A stretch of DNA of 64,000 bases from Candidula unifasciata (GCA_905116865.2 CAJHNH020002557.1:67501-131500); one strand, 5' to 3'. Shown: positions 43,955-55,884, counted from the stretch's first letter. The notes: generated from the sequence alone by a model not told the origin. Program-made: numbers and translations.

Positions 43955-44522
43955 GTTGAGCTTAAGTGAGAACTAAACAAGTTCTAGTGGACCAAGAGGT
44001 GAAGAAAAGATGTTGGCACTGGATATGACACACACTGAGAAAACCTGAGAACAATATAACTAGAATGTCTTTGTACTGGAACCCACTAGGTTGTTGCGTA
44101 TCCTCTAGAGGACGTTGCAGAACCAACCCTAACAGCCCCTGGCTGTTGTGTGGTTTCTCTAGGCAAATTTACGTCCAGTAGTTTGCCATTGCTTTCTGGA
44201 CGGTCGGCTTTCTTGATACCACTGTCGAAACCAACGCAAGGCGCATTGCCCGCAGCTGGGATCGAACCTGGCATCCCGGCATTACGAAGCGAAGTGTTCG
44301 CATCGACTTAGCCACAGAGCCGACACTGGAACCCACAGGGGCACAAAAATTAAGGTAGACCAAAACCTAAATGAAGAAGGGAGCTACAGAGTTGGAGTTT
44401 AAAAAGCTGGGTAGGACATGAGGTGAGTTGCATGCAACAGTGAAGGATAGCACAACCTGGAATGAGTTTATTGAGGGTTTATGCTCCAGTGGGGGGATAC
44501 AAGGCAGAAAAAGAAGAAAGGC
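43955..44522 (+). mobile_element. RTE-like LINE 3' end, interrupted by a SINE
   Basis: Same 3' end as 17910-18200 and 56519-56909: 'GACACACACTGAGAAAAC', 'AACTAGAATGTCTTTG', then after the SINE 'AGGGTTTATGCTCCAGTG' and an AAGAAGAAAG tail. The coding frame has decayed. The SINE at 44087-44324 splits it. Confidence 0.88.
44075..44336 (-). mobile_element. tRNA-derived SINE, family A copy 3, nested
   Basis: Inserted in the LINE end, flanked by a perfect 12-bp duplication ACTGGAACCCAC (44075-44086 and 44325-44336). The other LINE copies carry this site once. The head is on the right: 'GTCGGCTCTGTGGCTAAGTC' on the minus strand. Gives a relative age: younger than the LINE copy. Confidence 0.95.
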
Positions 44523-44919
44523 AGTCAGGCAGATGCAATGTCCTATAAGAGTGTAGAAAGAAACATCACTTATTTACTAGGTGATCTTAAACTTTTGGCC
44601 ACCACTGTACACTCATAACCGACTTTACAGAGTATTCATGCCTACCATACATGTACAATCAAACAGTGCGCACTCAAGCATTATCAATCACATAAGTAAA
44701 ATCACAGGAATACACTGACATGTTGAATTTGAAGCTAATAGGCAGAGCGACACAGACACAAGTGCATTGACATTTATTTTACAATATACATTGAATACAT
44801 TGAAAGCTCATTCTTGGTTCCAGGACATATTCAAATCACTTCCGTAGTCCAAGTCTTGAAGCCTGTCTTACTGTCCTCTTGTCACGTCAGAATTCCTTGA
44901 CCCTGCCACAGAACTCACT

Positions 44920-45580
44920 GACCCTGTCCCAGAATTCCTTGACCCTGCCTCAGAACTCACTGACCCTGTCACAGAATCCCGTGATCCTGCCTCATTAACC
45001 ACTGATCCCATCCCAAAATCTACTTATCCTGTCCAAGAAAATCCTTCAGTCCTGTCCCAGAATTCACTAATCCTGTCCCATAACTCCCTGACACTAACTC
45101 AAAATCCCCTGATCTTTTCCCACAATTCCCTGACATCATTGCAAAATCCCTTGATCATGTCCCAGAATTTCCTGCTCTTGTCCCAGAATCCACTTATCAT
45201 GACCCAGAATCTGCTAATCATGACTCAGAATCTGCTAATCCTGTCCCAGAATCCCTAATCCTGTCATTGAATCCACTAATCCTGTCACAGAATCCACTAA
45301 TCATGACCCAGAATCCACTAATCCTGTCCCAGAATCCACTAATCCTGTCACAGAATCCACTAATCCTGTCACAGAATCCACTAATCCTGTCACAGAATCT
45401 CTAATCCTGTCACAGAATCCACTAATCATGACTCAGAATATGTTAATCCTGTCCCAGAATCCACTAATCCTGTCACAGAATCCACTAATCATGTCACAGA
45501 ATCCACTATCATGACCCAGAATCCACTGATCCTGTCCCAGAATCTACTGATCATTTCCCAGAATCCACTGATACTGTCAC
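44920..45580. repeat. 21-bp diverged minisatellite
   Basis: 'CAGAATCCACTAATCCTGTC' repeated about 30 times, older and more divergent before 45240, near identical in 45290-45500. Confidence 0.92.
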
Positions 45581-45771
45581 TAAATTCTTTTCCTTCTTCT
45601 CCACTATGTGTCTTTCCTCTGCGGTTGAGCTCATCTGATCCCACCCAGAGAACGGTTCTATCATGTTCTAGGTCCCAGTTCTTCTCCTTAAGGTGATCAC
45701 ATAATGTTCTTGAGTCCTTTTATCCTGTTCTTGGATCCCTTGTAACCTGTGCTATTTGTTAAAACCTTTCA

Positions 45772-46023
45772 TTAACTCTTTTTGTCCCAAACAACGCACT
45801 CTGTATGACTGGATATTACTCACATCTATAAGCCAAATTGTTCTGTATGTTTCTACATCTTATGTTTAGTGAGCGACACTAAAGAAAACCTCTGAAAACA
45901 TTTTCACTTGCTGCAATAGTTGTATATTTGGCTTCTCTGAAATTAGTATACCCATGAGTTAAGTATTTTCATTCTCATCTCCCTCACATATTATCTAACA
46001 TCTTGTGAGACCGAATGAGTTAA
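45772..46023. mobile_element. Possible piggyBac-like MITE with TTAA ends
   Basis: Left TTAACTCTTTTTGTCCCA and right end reverse-complement TTAACTCATTCGGTCTCA agree at about 13 of 18 positions, with TTAA at both borders. 252 bp, non-coding. Confidence 0.45.
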
Positions 46024-46675
46024 TGTCCTCTTTGATCCTGTTATTCCAGCTTCACTGAATCAGAAAATTCACAAACAAAATAAAAAGTTGATTTCATTAA
46101 TTAGCAATGACTTATTTGTATTTTGTGTCCTTTTGTAATGTTTACAACACAGCACACTTTCACAAGTGCCAAATGTCTGATATGTATGAGATCCAAGTTC
46201 TTTACTCCTCCGTAAGTGGACATACCATTATCTATTACTACATTCATTCATCAATTCAGTTATTGCAAATTTGATGAAAGTCTAAATTAAAACTAGCACA
46301 CAACTTAACCCTTTCACCCCAATGACCTAGAAAACAACAAAGACAATGACTTATGTTTCATGAATTCCTGGGGGGAAGATCCGGTTAAGCAAAAATAATA
46401 ACAATTTTATATAGTTCATTAAAACCTAAGAATTCCATTTAAGAACCAAAATAATATTAATTTCCATACATAACAAGATCAGTAAGCATGAGTGAACATT
46501 AATGTAGCATAGAATTAACTGTCCTACCTCTCTTTAACAAAATACCAAAACAAATTTATATGGTGATTCATATCCCCCACCCTTCGTGTCACTGGGTAAC
46601 CAGTGACGGTAAAGGGAAATTTGGAAATTACGTTGTCCCAGGTTCTATTTACAGAGCTATTTGTTCAAAAGGACC
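46024..46675. other. Unannotated interval
   Basis: 'TTAACCCTTTCACCCC' at 46307 is another piggyBac-like terminus without a clear partner. No gene seen. Confidence 0.4.
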
Positions 46676-46765
46676 ACCCCCCCCCCCCCCTCCCAACCCC
46701 CCTCTCTCTCTCTCTCCTATGTATGTATGTATGTATGTATGTATGTATGTATGTATGTATGTATG

Positions 46766-46796
<31 letters not shown>

Positions 46797-47140
46797 GTAT
46801 GTATGTATGTATGTATGTATGCATGCATGTTTGTATGTATGTATGTATGTATGTATGTGTGTGTGTGTATGTATGTGTGTGTGTGTGTGTATGTATGTAT
46901 TATGTGAGTTTGTATGTATGTATGTATGTATGTATGTATGTATGTATGTATGTATGTATGTATGTATGTATGTATGTATGTATGTATGTATGTATGTATG
47001 TATGTATGTATGTGTGCATGTTCATATGTATGTGGATGTATGTGGATGTATGTGTGTACTTAGTGCCTATATTTTTGTGTGTAAGTGAGTCATTGGGCTT
47101 GTGTGTGTATGTGTGTGTGTGTGTGTTCGCGCGTGAGCGT
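46676..47140. repeat. poly-C followed by long (TATG)n
   Basis: C run at 46676-46690, (CT)n, then (GTAT)n from 46719 to about 47010 with GTGT interruptions. The Met-Tyr-Val-Cys frames are artefacts. Confidence 0.96.
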
Positions 47141-47254
47141 GCATACATATTTTACCAGCCATGCTTTTGTTTTTGACTTCATATATATAATATGCATATT
47201 ATTACATGAAAATAACATGCTTAATTGATGAAATACAACTGCTGTGTGAAAGAT

Positions 47255-47335
47255 GGAAGTTTGGAAGGGCCGAATGTAAGACAGGCCTGCGTGCCTAATT
47301 TGTAACCCTTTGAAAATAAAGTTTGTTCGTTCGTT
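47255..47335 (+). mobile_element. LINE 3'-end fragment
   Basis: 'GTAACCCTTTGAAAATAAAG' followed by TTTGTTCGTTCGTTC, a frequent 3' terminus of invertebrate LINEs, with a polyadenylation-like AATAAA. Confidence 0.5.
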
Positions 47336-47634
47336 CCTAAATGCTATTTTTAGTGACTATAATCAGTCCTGCTGCCCCTAAACATTTGTGTGAGTGCAAA
47401 TAATTTGAACAAGCCACGACAGCAAGTCAGTCAGGCGGCATTTATGGAGGACAATAGCTCTGTCTCCCCGGGGCTTCTCTTGGTGACGGGGTAAATCAAA
47501 TGAGCACTGCTCTATTCATCAGAAACATCGAGAACAGCGAAAACACATTCAAAAATTACAAACATTCATTAACCGGTGCCTCAGCAGAACAGAAGAAACA
47601 AAATATTCTTTAACTGGTTTGTCAGCAAAACCCT

Positions 47635-47880
47635 TACTTACTTAGTTCATCCTCTTCTACCTTGGGGTGCAGATGTTTGCCAGAGAGATGGCCAGACTTC
47701 TCTATCAGCAGTGTTCTTTTTGGCTTTGTTCCATTCCAGTCCTCTGTCAGTCAGGGACTGTCGGGTGTTAGTCTTCTCAGCGGACCCTGAGTTGTCCTGG
47801 AGGTCTGGTCCCTGGTTCTTGGCCTCACATGCCTGCCGCGGTGGACAAATCTCTCCCATTCTGCATACATGTCCTCACAT
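47635..47880 (-). mobile_element. LINE C-terminal remnant (GTKPKRT type)
   Basis: The minus strand gives 'AEWERFVHRGRHVRPRTRDQ', 'LTEDWNGTKPKRTLLIEKSG' and 'HLSGKHLHPKVEEDELSK', interrupted by one stop. The same block order is seen on the plus strand at 62290-62830. Confidence 0.75.
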
Positions 47881-48235
47881 CGTAACTGTGACTGATCCAC
47901 TCGAGTTTGTCAGGCCTGGGTTTCAAGATCCTGACATACTGTCTGGTTGTGAACCACCTTTCTTAGATATCTGATTTCTGAGGCCTGAAGTGGCTTCTAT
48001 GAGCTGTTGTCATTACTCAGAAGAATATAAGAAATTAAATGATGTCATAGAACCTCTATCATGGAGCTCAGGGAGACAACACATTCAAGTCAACAAAGAT
48101 ACATTATAAAGCCACATTCATCTCTACCTGTCTCACTGTGTATACTGATATCTAAATTGGTTCCTGAATGTTCCTCTCTGGAATGTTTAAACTTGGTATG
48201 TCATTCTCAAATAACAGATAATTTAATAAGCAACC
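47881..48235. other. Unannotated interval
   Basis: Nothing recognised. Confidence 0.4.
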
Positions 48236-48237
48236 AA

Positions 48238-48655
48238 AAGTACTGTCTATGAAAGCAAAGACGCCTGCATTGGTTGGGCCATGTCTCTCACATGGAGGAT
48301 GGTCGTACTTAAAAGAATCTTCTGTATGATGAACTGGTAACAGGGACCAGATCTGCAGGAAGGCCAAGGCTACGCCATAAGGACATATGCAAATGCGACC
48401 TGAAAGATATGAACATTGACAAAAACACCTGGAGAAATCAGTTGCAGACCGACTCCTCTGGAGGCAGACAGGGAAAGACGGACTGTCGTAGTCTGAAAGA
48501 GACCAAATACAGCAAGCTACAGGGAGTAGCTGAGAGAAAATCAGCCTTAGAATGAAAGCGTACCAAAACTTTCATGTGGACTATATGGCAGAGACTGCCA
48601 CTCACACATTGGACTTTACAGTCAAAGCAGACGCAGTTCCCAAAACTAGAGGCAC
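48238..48655 (+). mobile_element. LINE C-terminal remnant
   Basis: The plus strand reads 'RLHWLGHVSHMEDGRT', 'TGTRSAGRPRLRHKDICKCD', 'LKDMNIDKNTWRN', then 'WQRLPLTHWTLQSKQTQ', matching the end of an RT-type LINE (RLRWxGHVxRMEDGR...GRPxLRYKDVCKRDMKxxxI). Two stops. Confidence 0.75.
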
Positions 48656-48889
48656 AACACAATGGTCCCCAGGGACTGATAGTTTACTACAAACAAGGTC
48701 TGTGGCAAAGATGACTCTGCCTGCCTAACTGAAATTAAGATCCAAAGTCTTCTCTGGCCCCAGAAAATGGAGGGGGTGGGGGGGGGGGAGGTTGTCCCTT
48801 CTGAAAGACAACAAATAGATCTGAGAGACCTACATCCTGTCAACAGATCACATATGTGCCTGCCAGTCTTAGAGACAGGTGGGTTCGCT

Positions 48890-49085
48890 CAAAAATGACC
48901 TTGACTCCCAGGTCAACCCAGCCTTGAGTGGGTACCGGTTAGTCCTGGGAAGTAAAGGTGGCCGGCGTGATGCTCACCACATCCCTCATCTTGTGCTGAT
49001 TGAGCTATAAAATATAGATCTAGCCCTATATGCCCTTTACGCCTAAAGGCGTGGAAAAGGGTCCTTTACTTTTTGTTTTGTTTAC
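48890..49085. mobile_element. SINE tail fragment
   Basis: 'CCCAGGTCAACCCAGCCTTG' and a hairpin-capable 'CCCTTTACGCCTAAAGGCG' before T-rich 'CCTTTACTTTTT'. Related to the bodies at 24840 and 40930. Confidence 0.4.
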
Positions 49086-49441
49086 TTAGAGACAGATACC
49101 CTGATCCCTGACAATAGAACAAATCTGTACCTGCTAGTCTAAGAGACAGACACCCTGATGCCTGACAAAAGAACAAATATGTACCTGCAGGTTTCAAACA
49201 GACATCTAGCAATAGATCAAACTAGCATCTGCAAGTCTCAGAGAACAGATCAAATCTTTTCTGACAGATCTAAGAGACAGAAATTCAAACAACAGATCAA
49301 GTCTGTACTGGCAGGTGTGAGAGACATTCAGACTGATTATTTAGTTAACCTCGTCCCTAAAGAAACAACAATTAAATTATATGTCCTGTGGGGCTCCATG
49401 AGCCTCACGTCAGAGGGACAAAGAACAGTCCCAATGCCAAC

Positions 49442-49587
49442 TTAACTCTTTGAGTCCCAGGGCGTTTAGCATCACAGGCCCAGGGGGTAGTAAATAGAGT
49501 CATAAAATTGGCGCATCATGCGTTGACGGGGCTTCTATGTAGGAACCTATGAACGTATGATGCGTTCCTTGGGACTCAAAGAGTTAA
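49442..49587. mobile_element. piggyBac-like MITE, 146 bp
   Basis: Perfect 18-bp terminal inverted repeats TTAACTCTTTGAGTCCCA at both ends, including the TTAA target. Interior has no ORF but contains a second imperfect palindrome (ATCATGCGTTGAC / ATGATGCG). Confidence 0.85.
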
Positions 49588-49599
49588 CGAGCATGCTGA

Positions 49600-49690
49600 A
49601 AAATGACAAGGATTTGCTGAAATCGGATGTGCTGGGCTGAAATGTGATGATATCACAGTCTAGCTGTAAACAACAACACAAAGCGCCAAC
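49600..49690 (+). repeat. Interspersed family F, copy 2
   Basis: 'TGCTGAAATCGGATGTGCTG', 'TAGCTGTAAACAACAACACA'; see 41985. Confidence 0.65.
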
Positions 49691-49864
49691 AGCCCGATTA
49701 AAAGTGTATGCAGAAGCAATGATATGTATACGGTATGTTTATTACAAACTGATATGAAAGGTCATGACTTTATTTGGTCAGCAAAATGATTTGGCGGTGT
49801 GCACACTCACTGCCCCCCCCCCCCTAACAAGCATGTCATAGTGGGCTACTAATTAGGGGTTTTC

Positions 49865-50045
49865 ATTTTAGTGCGTCTGCCTGAGAGGTATGGGACCAAC
49901 AGTCTGTATACAAATAAGCCAGATCTGTAAAATGGATGTGCACACAAAACTCAAGCTCTGGAACAAGAACAAAATCCAGAAGTGGATGACAAACTAACTT
50001 TCTGTCAGAGTTTACAGCTGGTGAAGAAAAGAAGAAGAAGAAAAG
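49865..50045 (+). mobile_element. (AAG)n-tailed retroposon, copy 7 (partial)
   Basis: 'GCGTCTGCCTGAGAGGTATG', 'TCTGTAAAATGGATGTGCAC' and a GAAGAAGAAG tail at 50030. Confidence 0.8.
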
Positions 50046-50349
50046 GATGAGAGTTTTGATTGATCTTTCCTCTTCTACCCTGGGACGTACAGTCACCACT
50101 TATTTTCTTTGATCCTTCCTCTTTTAATTCTGAAGACAAGTACAAGACAAGTGGTCTTTCTTTTTCTATCCATCAGAAGAGGATTCTTTAATTTTGATTA
50201 ATCTTTCCACTTCTAGCCTGGGTGATACTTTATTTATACTTTCCTCTTCCACTTGAAGCCCTTGTCTTTAAGACTGTGATAACTACGCCCAAGATATTCA
50301 AAGCCACAAAACATTTTATATACTCATACTCTTGTGTGGGTTCTCAAAT

Positions 50350-51640
50350 CTGTGGAACAGGGGCGGGGAGACAGAGCTATTGTTCCCTAGCTGCAGGTTG
50401 TAACAGGGGCGGGGAAACAGAGCCATTTCCCCCTAGCTGCAGGTTGTAACAGGGGCGGGGAAACAGAGCCACTGCCCTCTAGCTGCAGGTTGTAACAGGG
50501 GCGGGGAGACAGAGCCACTGCCCTCTAGCTGCAGGTTGTAACAGGGGCGGGGAGACAGAGCTACTGCCCTCTAGCTGCAGGTTGTAACAGGGGCGGGGAG
50601 ACAGAGCTACTGCCCTCTAGCTGCAGGTTGTAACAGGGGCGGGGAGACAGAGCTACTGCCCTCTAGCTGCAGGTTGTAACAGGGGCGGGGAGACAGAGCT
50701 ACTGCCCTCTAGCTGCAGGTTGTAACAGGGGCGGGGAGACAGAGCTACTGCCCTCTAGCTGCAGGTTGTAACAGGGGCGGGGAGACAGAGCTACTGCCCT
50801 CTAGCTGCAGGTTGTAACAGGGGCGGGGAGACAGAGCTACTGCCCTCTAGCTGCAGGTTGTAACAGGGGCGGGGAGACAGAGCTACTGCCCTCTAGCTGC
50901 AGGTTGTAACAGGGGCGGGGAGACAGAGCTATTGTTCCCTAGCTGCAGGTTGTAACAGGGGCGGGGAAACAGAGCCATTTCCCCCTAGCTGCAGGTTGTA
51001 ACAGGGGCGGGGAAACAGAGCCACTGCCCTCTAGCTGCAGGTTGTAACAGGGGCGGGGAGACAGAGCCACTGCCCTCTAGCTGCAGGTTGTAACAGGGGC
51101 GGGGAGACAGAGCTACTGCCCTCTAGCTGCAGGTTGTAACAGGGGCGGGGAGACAGAGCTACTGCCCTCTAGCTGCAGGTTGTAACAGGGGCGGGGAGAC
51201 AGAGCTACTGCCCTCTAGCTGCAGGTTGTAACAGGGGCGGGGAGACAGAGCTACTGCCCTCTAGCTGCAGGTTGTAACAGGGGCGGGGAGACAGAGCTAT
51301 TGTTCCCTAGCTGCAGGTTGTAACAGGGGCGGGGAAACAGAGCCATTTCCCCCTAGCTGCAGGTTGTAACAGGGGCGGGGAAACAGAGCCACTGCCCTCT
51401 AGCTGCAGGTTGTAACAGGGGCGGGGAGACAGAGCCACTGCCCTCTAGCTGCAGGTTGTAACAGGGGCAGGGAAACAGAGCCACTGCCCCCTAGCTGCAG
51501 GTTGTAACAGGGGCGGGGAAACAGAGCCATTGCCCCCTAGCTGCAGGTTGTAAAAGGGGCGGGGAAACAGAGCCATTGCTCCCTAGCTGCAGGTTGTAAC
51601 AGGGGCGGGGAAACAGAGCCATTGCCATCCAGCAAGCAGG
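50350..51640. repeat. 46-bp minisatellite, 28 units, each with a GC box
   Basis: GGGGCGGGG recurs every 46 bp from 50360 to 51602 without indels (27 intervals); one unit at 51464 has GGGGCAGGG. Each unit also holds 'CTCTAGCTGCAGGTTG'. The variant 'CTATTGTTCCCT' appears at 50377, 50929 and 51297, that is 12 and 8 units apart, always followed by the same series of variants, so blocks of units were copied. The array lies 460 bp beyond the stop codon of PCNX4. Confidence 0.96.
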
Positions 51641-51654
51641 TTGTAACAGGCAAA

Positions 51655-51890
51655 AAATCAGAGTTTTGCTGAAATCAGATGTGTTGGGTGGGAAGATGCA
51701 GATATTGAAGCCTAGCTGTAAGCCACAACACAACATGCCAATCATAATTTTAAGACAGGTTTCTTTTTCTTCTGCACTCATCTGAAGATGTAACAGCAAT
51801 GTGTCCGTTTACAGCATGGCTGCGATATTTGCGCCTTTTGGCCGACACATCTGACTTCTGCGGACATTTGTTGACTGGATTAGCCTTCCC
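51655..51890. repeat. Inverted pair of family F repeats
   Basis: 51655-51735 (plus) and 51795-51885 (minus) are copies of the same repeat with about 60 bp between, able to form a hairpin of about 70 imperfect base pairs. It sits within 450 bp downstream of the PCNX4 stop, so it may be in the 3' UTR. I saw no canonical AATAAA or ATTAAA on the minus strand between 52103 and 51660. Confidence 0.65.
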
Positions 51891-52103
51891 GGAAACACAG
51901 GTTTTAGAAGAGGATGAAAAAAAACAAGACGAAGATATCAATATTCTTTTTGGAACACCCCAAATTTTGGTTTGTTATTTTGTATTTGGTCCCAAAGTGC
52001 TGCCCATGTCTGTGAATAACCTTAGAGGTTCTCCACGTGTTTCTCCTGGATGAGTTTCCAGACGTCTCATTGCAGAAAATATTAGCAATGACATGATACA
52101 TAT

Positions 52104-52800
<697 letters not shown>

Positions 52801-53234
52801 ACACACAGAAGGGGTGACAGGTGATAGAAATTAAGTATGACACAGAGTCCACTTTGATTTGCGTTGTGCCTAGAAAGTGCACACACATACACACATATAT
52901 ACGTACACAAACACACACATACAGTGAGTGAGAAAGAGAGAGAGATAGAGAGAGCAAAGTGGTGAAAGATGACAGAAATGCAAGCTGAAATAGATGCAGT
53001 AGGTTAGACACCAGATATAACAGCATTATGGCATTTATTTGATGATGGTGACGTTATATCAATCATTGTTTTTTTTTTAAAAGGCAGAAACAACACTACT
53101 AAGATACTTGCACAATTCTGCCTCATCGGTGATTATGTGCCTGCTTCCCTTCCTCTCCCAGCATGCCTGAGTAATTACATTACTTATTTCTGTGTATCAC
53201 AGACTGAATGTTGAATTAAGAATCAACATCATAG

Positions 53235-53725
53235 CACTCAGGACACTCTCATAAGCGCTCCGTCCCCATCTTCAGCAGCTTTGGAAGAGTTCCAATTTTG
53301 ACAGCATCAGTAATTGTCTGATTGTATATCCGTCTCGCCTTTCTCCTGACTGTTGAGCATTGGCCAGATCACCTGGCAACTCCTCGCAGCACCATTCTCC
53401 TGACTGTTGAACATTGGCCAGATCACCTGGCAACTCCTCGCAGCGCCATTCTCCTGACTGTTGAACATTGGCCAGATCACCTGGCAACTCCTCGCAGCGC
53501 CATTCTCCTCAGTCCGTGATGATCTATTTGCACCTCTGCACTGTTCACTTGCTCCCAAAGGGCCCTCACAATATCTAGCTTGTCATACATCAGTTAACCA
53601 CCAAGTGGTGCTGAACCGGCCAGTCTATCTGCCTGTTGATTTTCCAACACAACAGCATCACTTGGACAGAATATCCAAAGGATGTTATCGATCCGGGAAG
53701 TCTGAAGTGATGCTTGCCACTCTGC
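53235..53725 (-). mobile_element. RNase H-bearing LINE fragment with internal 54-bp array
   Basis: Same family and strand as 15780-16150: 3' end 'GAGTGCTATGATGTTGATTC', RNase H-end sequence 'NQQADRLAGSAPLGG'-like at 53600-53640 and 'DIVRALWEQV' near 53550. Between them 54 bp of coding sequence ('ARSCQVIWPMFNSQENGA') is present three times (starts 53346, 53400, 53454). Located in the last PCNX4 intron, same strand as the gene. Confidence 0.78.
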
Positions 53726-53761
53726 ACGGAGCATACCTGTCTCTATCTATGTATTACAGGT

Positions 53762-54320
53762 GACTGATCTGAGTAATTAACATTATTTATTTATGTCTAG
53801 CACAGATGACTGATCTGAGTAATGCTATTTATGTCTGTGTATCACACATGGCTGACCTGAGTAAAAATATTTCTGTGTATCACACATAGCTGACCTGAGT
53901 AACACTATTTCTGTGTATCACACATGGCTGACCTGAGTAACACTATTTCTTTTTATCACACATGGCTGACCTGAGTAACACTATTTCTGTGTATCACACA
54001 TAGCTGACCTGAGTAACACTATTTTTGTGTATCACACATGGCTGACCTAAGTAACACTATTTCTGTGTATCACACATGGCTGACCTGAGTAACACTATTT
54101 CTGTGTATCACACATAGCTGACCTGAGTAACACTATTTTTGTGTATCACACGTGGCTGACCTGAGTAACACTATTTCTGTGTATCACACGTGGCTGACCT
54201 GAGTAACACTATTTCTGTGTATCACACATGGCTGACCTGAGTAACACTATTTTTGTGTATCACACATGGCTGACCTAAGTAACACTATTTTTCTGTGTAT
54301 CAAAGATGACTGATGTGAGT
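53762..54320 (-). repeat. 38-bp intronic array carrying a splice-donor-like core
   Basis: About 14 units. On the minus strand each contains ACTCAG|GTCAGCCATGTG. The donor of the exon at 54751 reads ACACAG|GTCAGTCATCTG, so the unit core equals the donor at 14 of about 18 positions. The array starts about 430 bp inside the intron. Confidence 0.9.
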
Positions 54321-54639
54321 AACAAAGTCTATTTCTTTGCATCACAGACATTAAGATATTACAGGAAATTCATGTGGACATACCGTTTGGGATATGCAGG
54401 AGTGAAGGAAGGAAAGAGTGGATTTTCTGGCTACAAAACTGATAGCTACAGGCACACATGTACTGGACAAAGAAGACATTCTGAAAATCATTTGTGAATG
54501 AATGCTCATAGAAGATACGAGGTTAGATTCAATATCTGTAGGTATGTGTGAATGAGGAAACAGAATCGGATCCAGCAAGGAGGGACGGATGAGAGGAAGA
54601 GAACGACATGTGTACAATCAGTGTGCTAAGGGAATAGTT

Positions 54640-54725
54640 AGCATCTACACTTTAAGACATCTGCCGTGGAAAACTGAGCACCTATGGGTGTGCCCAGTGT
54701 GCTATGATGTTGATTCTTAAATCAG
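54640..54725 (+). mobile_element. RNase H-LINE 3'-end fragment
   Basis: 'GTGTGCTATGATGTTGATTC' equals the 3' end of the LINE at 53235 in the opposite orientation. It ends 25 bp before the exon at 54751, so it lies at the start of the last intron. Confidence 0.55.
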
Positions 54726-54750
54726 TAAATTATTAAAACAGATGACTGAC

Positions 54751-54937
54751 CTGTGTGGTGTTTTGGCCCATGGAGAAGAGGTTGCCTCTGTTCTCTAACA
54801 CAGCCAGACCCCATTCCACATCCGATTCTTTGCCGATATACCAGTCCCTGTCGTAGGTGCACAGGGTCTCCTCCAGCTCCTCATCATCAGAGAGGCCTCC
54901 CAACAGTGACTGGTCCAGCATGAGTTTGAACCCATAC
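54751..54937 (-). CDS. PCNX4: PCNX4 internal exon, Pecanex C-terminal domain
   Basis: Acceptor CTTGCCTACAG before 54937 and donor CAG|GTCAGT after 54751. 187 nt: one base finishes the Arg of 'KAFR', then 62 codons, 'YGFKLMLDQSLLGGLSDDEE', 'LEETLCTYDRDWYIGKESDV', 'EWGLAVLENRGNLFSMGQNT'. Matches the family pattern AFRYTLKLMIDxASLG...YERDWYIG..SDExW..AIL...LFSLG. In PCNX4 the DWYIG block is nearly invariant and is present. Ends in phase 0. Confidence 0.95.
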
Positions 54938-55011
54938 CTGTAGGCAAGAGTTGACAACACTGAGTTTCAGAATCAGTAATAGTTCATGTGACAGTACAGA
55001 GGCCCTATTTT

Positions 55012-55012
55012 G

Positions 55013-55046
<34 letters not shown>

Positions 55047-55053
55047 GGGGGGG
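55012..55053. repeat. Poly-G tract in a PCNX4 intron
   Basis: About 40 bp, almost entirely G on the plus strand, so C in the transcript. Assembly length is unreliable in such runs. Confidence 0.95.
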
Positions 55054-55139
55054 TTAATAGATGGATTGCTGAAGTCAGAATTGTTAGAAAGGCACTGCAG
55101 CCTTCAACTGGCTTGAGAATCAGCTGTACACACATGTCA

Positions 55140-55405
55140 TAACTGTAACCGACCCACAGAGCTTTTGAGAAAGTTGGAGACTGGTATGCTCCATGAAGAG
55201 TGGCAAGCTTCGCTTTAGAGGTCCTGGATAGTTAGCATCTTCTGGAGATTTTTCTCCCAGGAAACGCCGGTGCATTAGAAAATGAAGAGGCAGACAGACT
55301 GGCTGGTTTTGCACAACTTGGTGGTGAACTGATGCCTGACAGGCTAGATGTTGTGAGGGTGCCTTAGGGATGAGTAAACAGCTCAGAGGCACAGATGAAT
55401 CATCC
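55140..55405 (+). mobile_element. RNase H-LINE fragment
   Basis: Across shifted plus frames: 'ETGMLHEEWQASL'-like, 'AGVLENEEADRLAGFAQLGG'-type order, 'ELMPDRLDVVRVP'. Antisense to PCNX4. Corresponds to the region upstream of the fragment at 53235. Confidence 0.6.
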
Positions 55406-55884
55406 ATATCTGAAAAGAACGGATAAACAATCAGACCGTAACTGGAACTGGAATTGGAATTCTGTGCTTTGCTGGTAAAGATAGAGATGAAGCGCTTATG
55501 AGAGTGTCTCCAGTGCTTTCACTTAATGCTTCATTAAATAATAAACCCAGACAGAAAGGCACAGACATAAGACTGTATGGACGGATGTGGAGTAAGAATT
55601 GTACAGTGCAGGGCCGTGTGGACACAAATGATAACCAAAGTCACATAGTGTGGACTACCAAAACTAGAACAATGAACAAGTCCTATTCAGGACTGTGAGT
55701 GACATATTTGACCAACAACATTTGAACAATCGCATTTTTAACATATCACATTATTTTACAAATGTCACATCTGCTAAGTGAGATTTCCTCCTCATCCTGT
55801 TCTGCTGGCAACATGCCACATAAGGCTCACAGTGTAAGCCTCCATTCCATTCTATCCAGTTCATCTTTCTTCTTTTGCGTTTAC

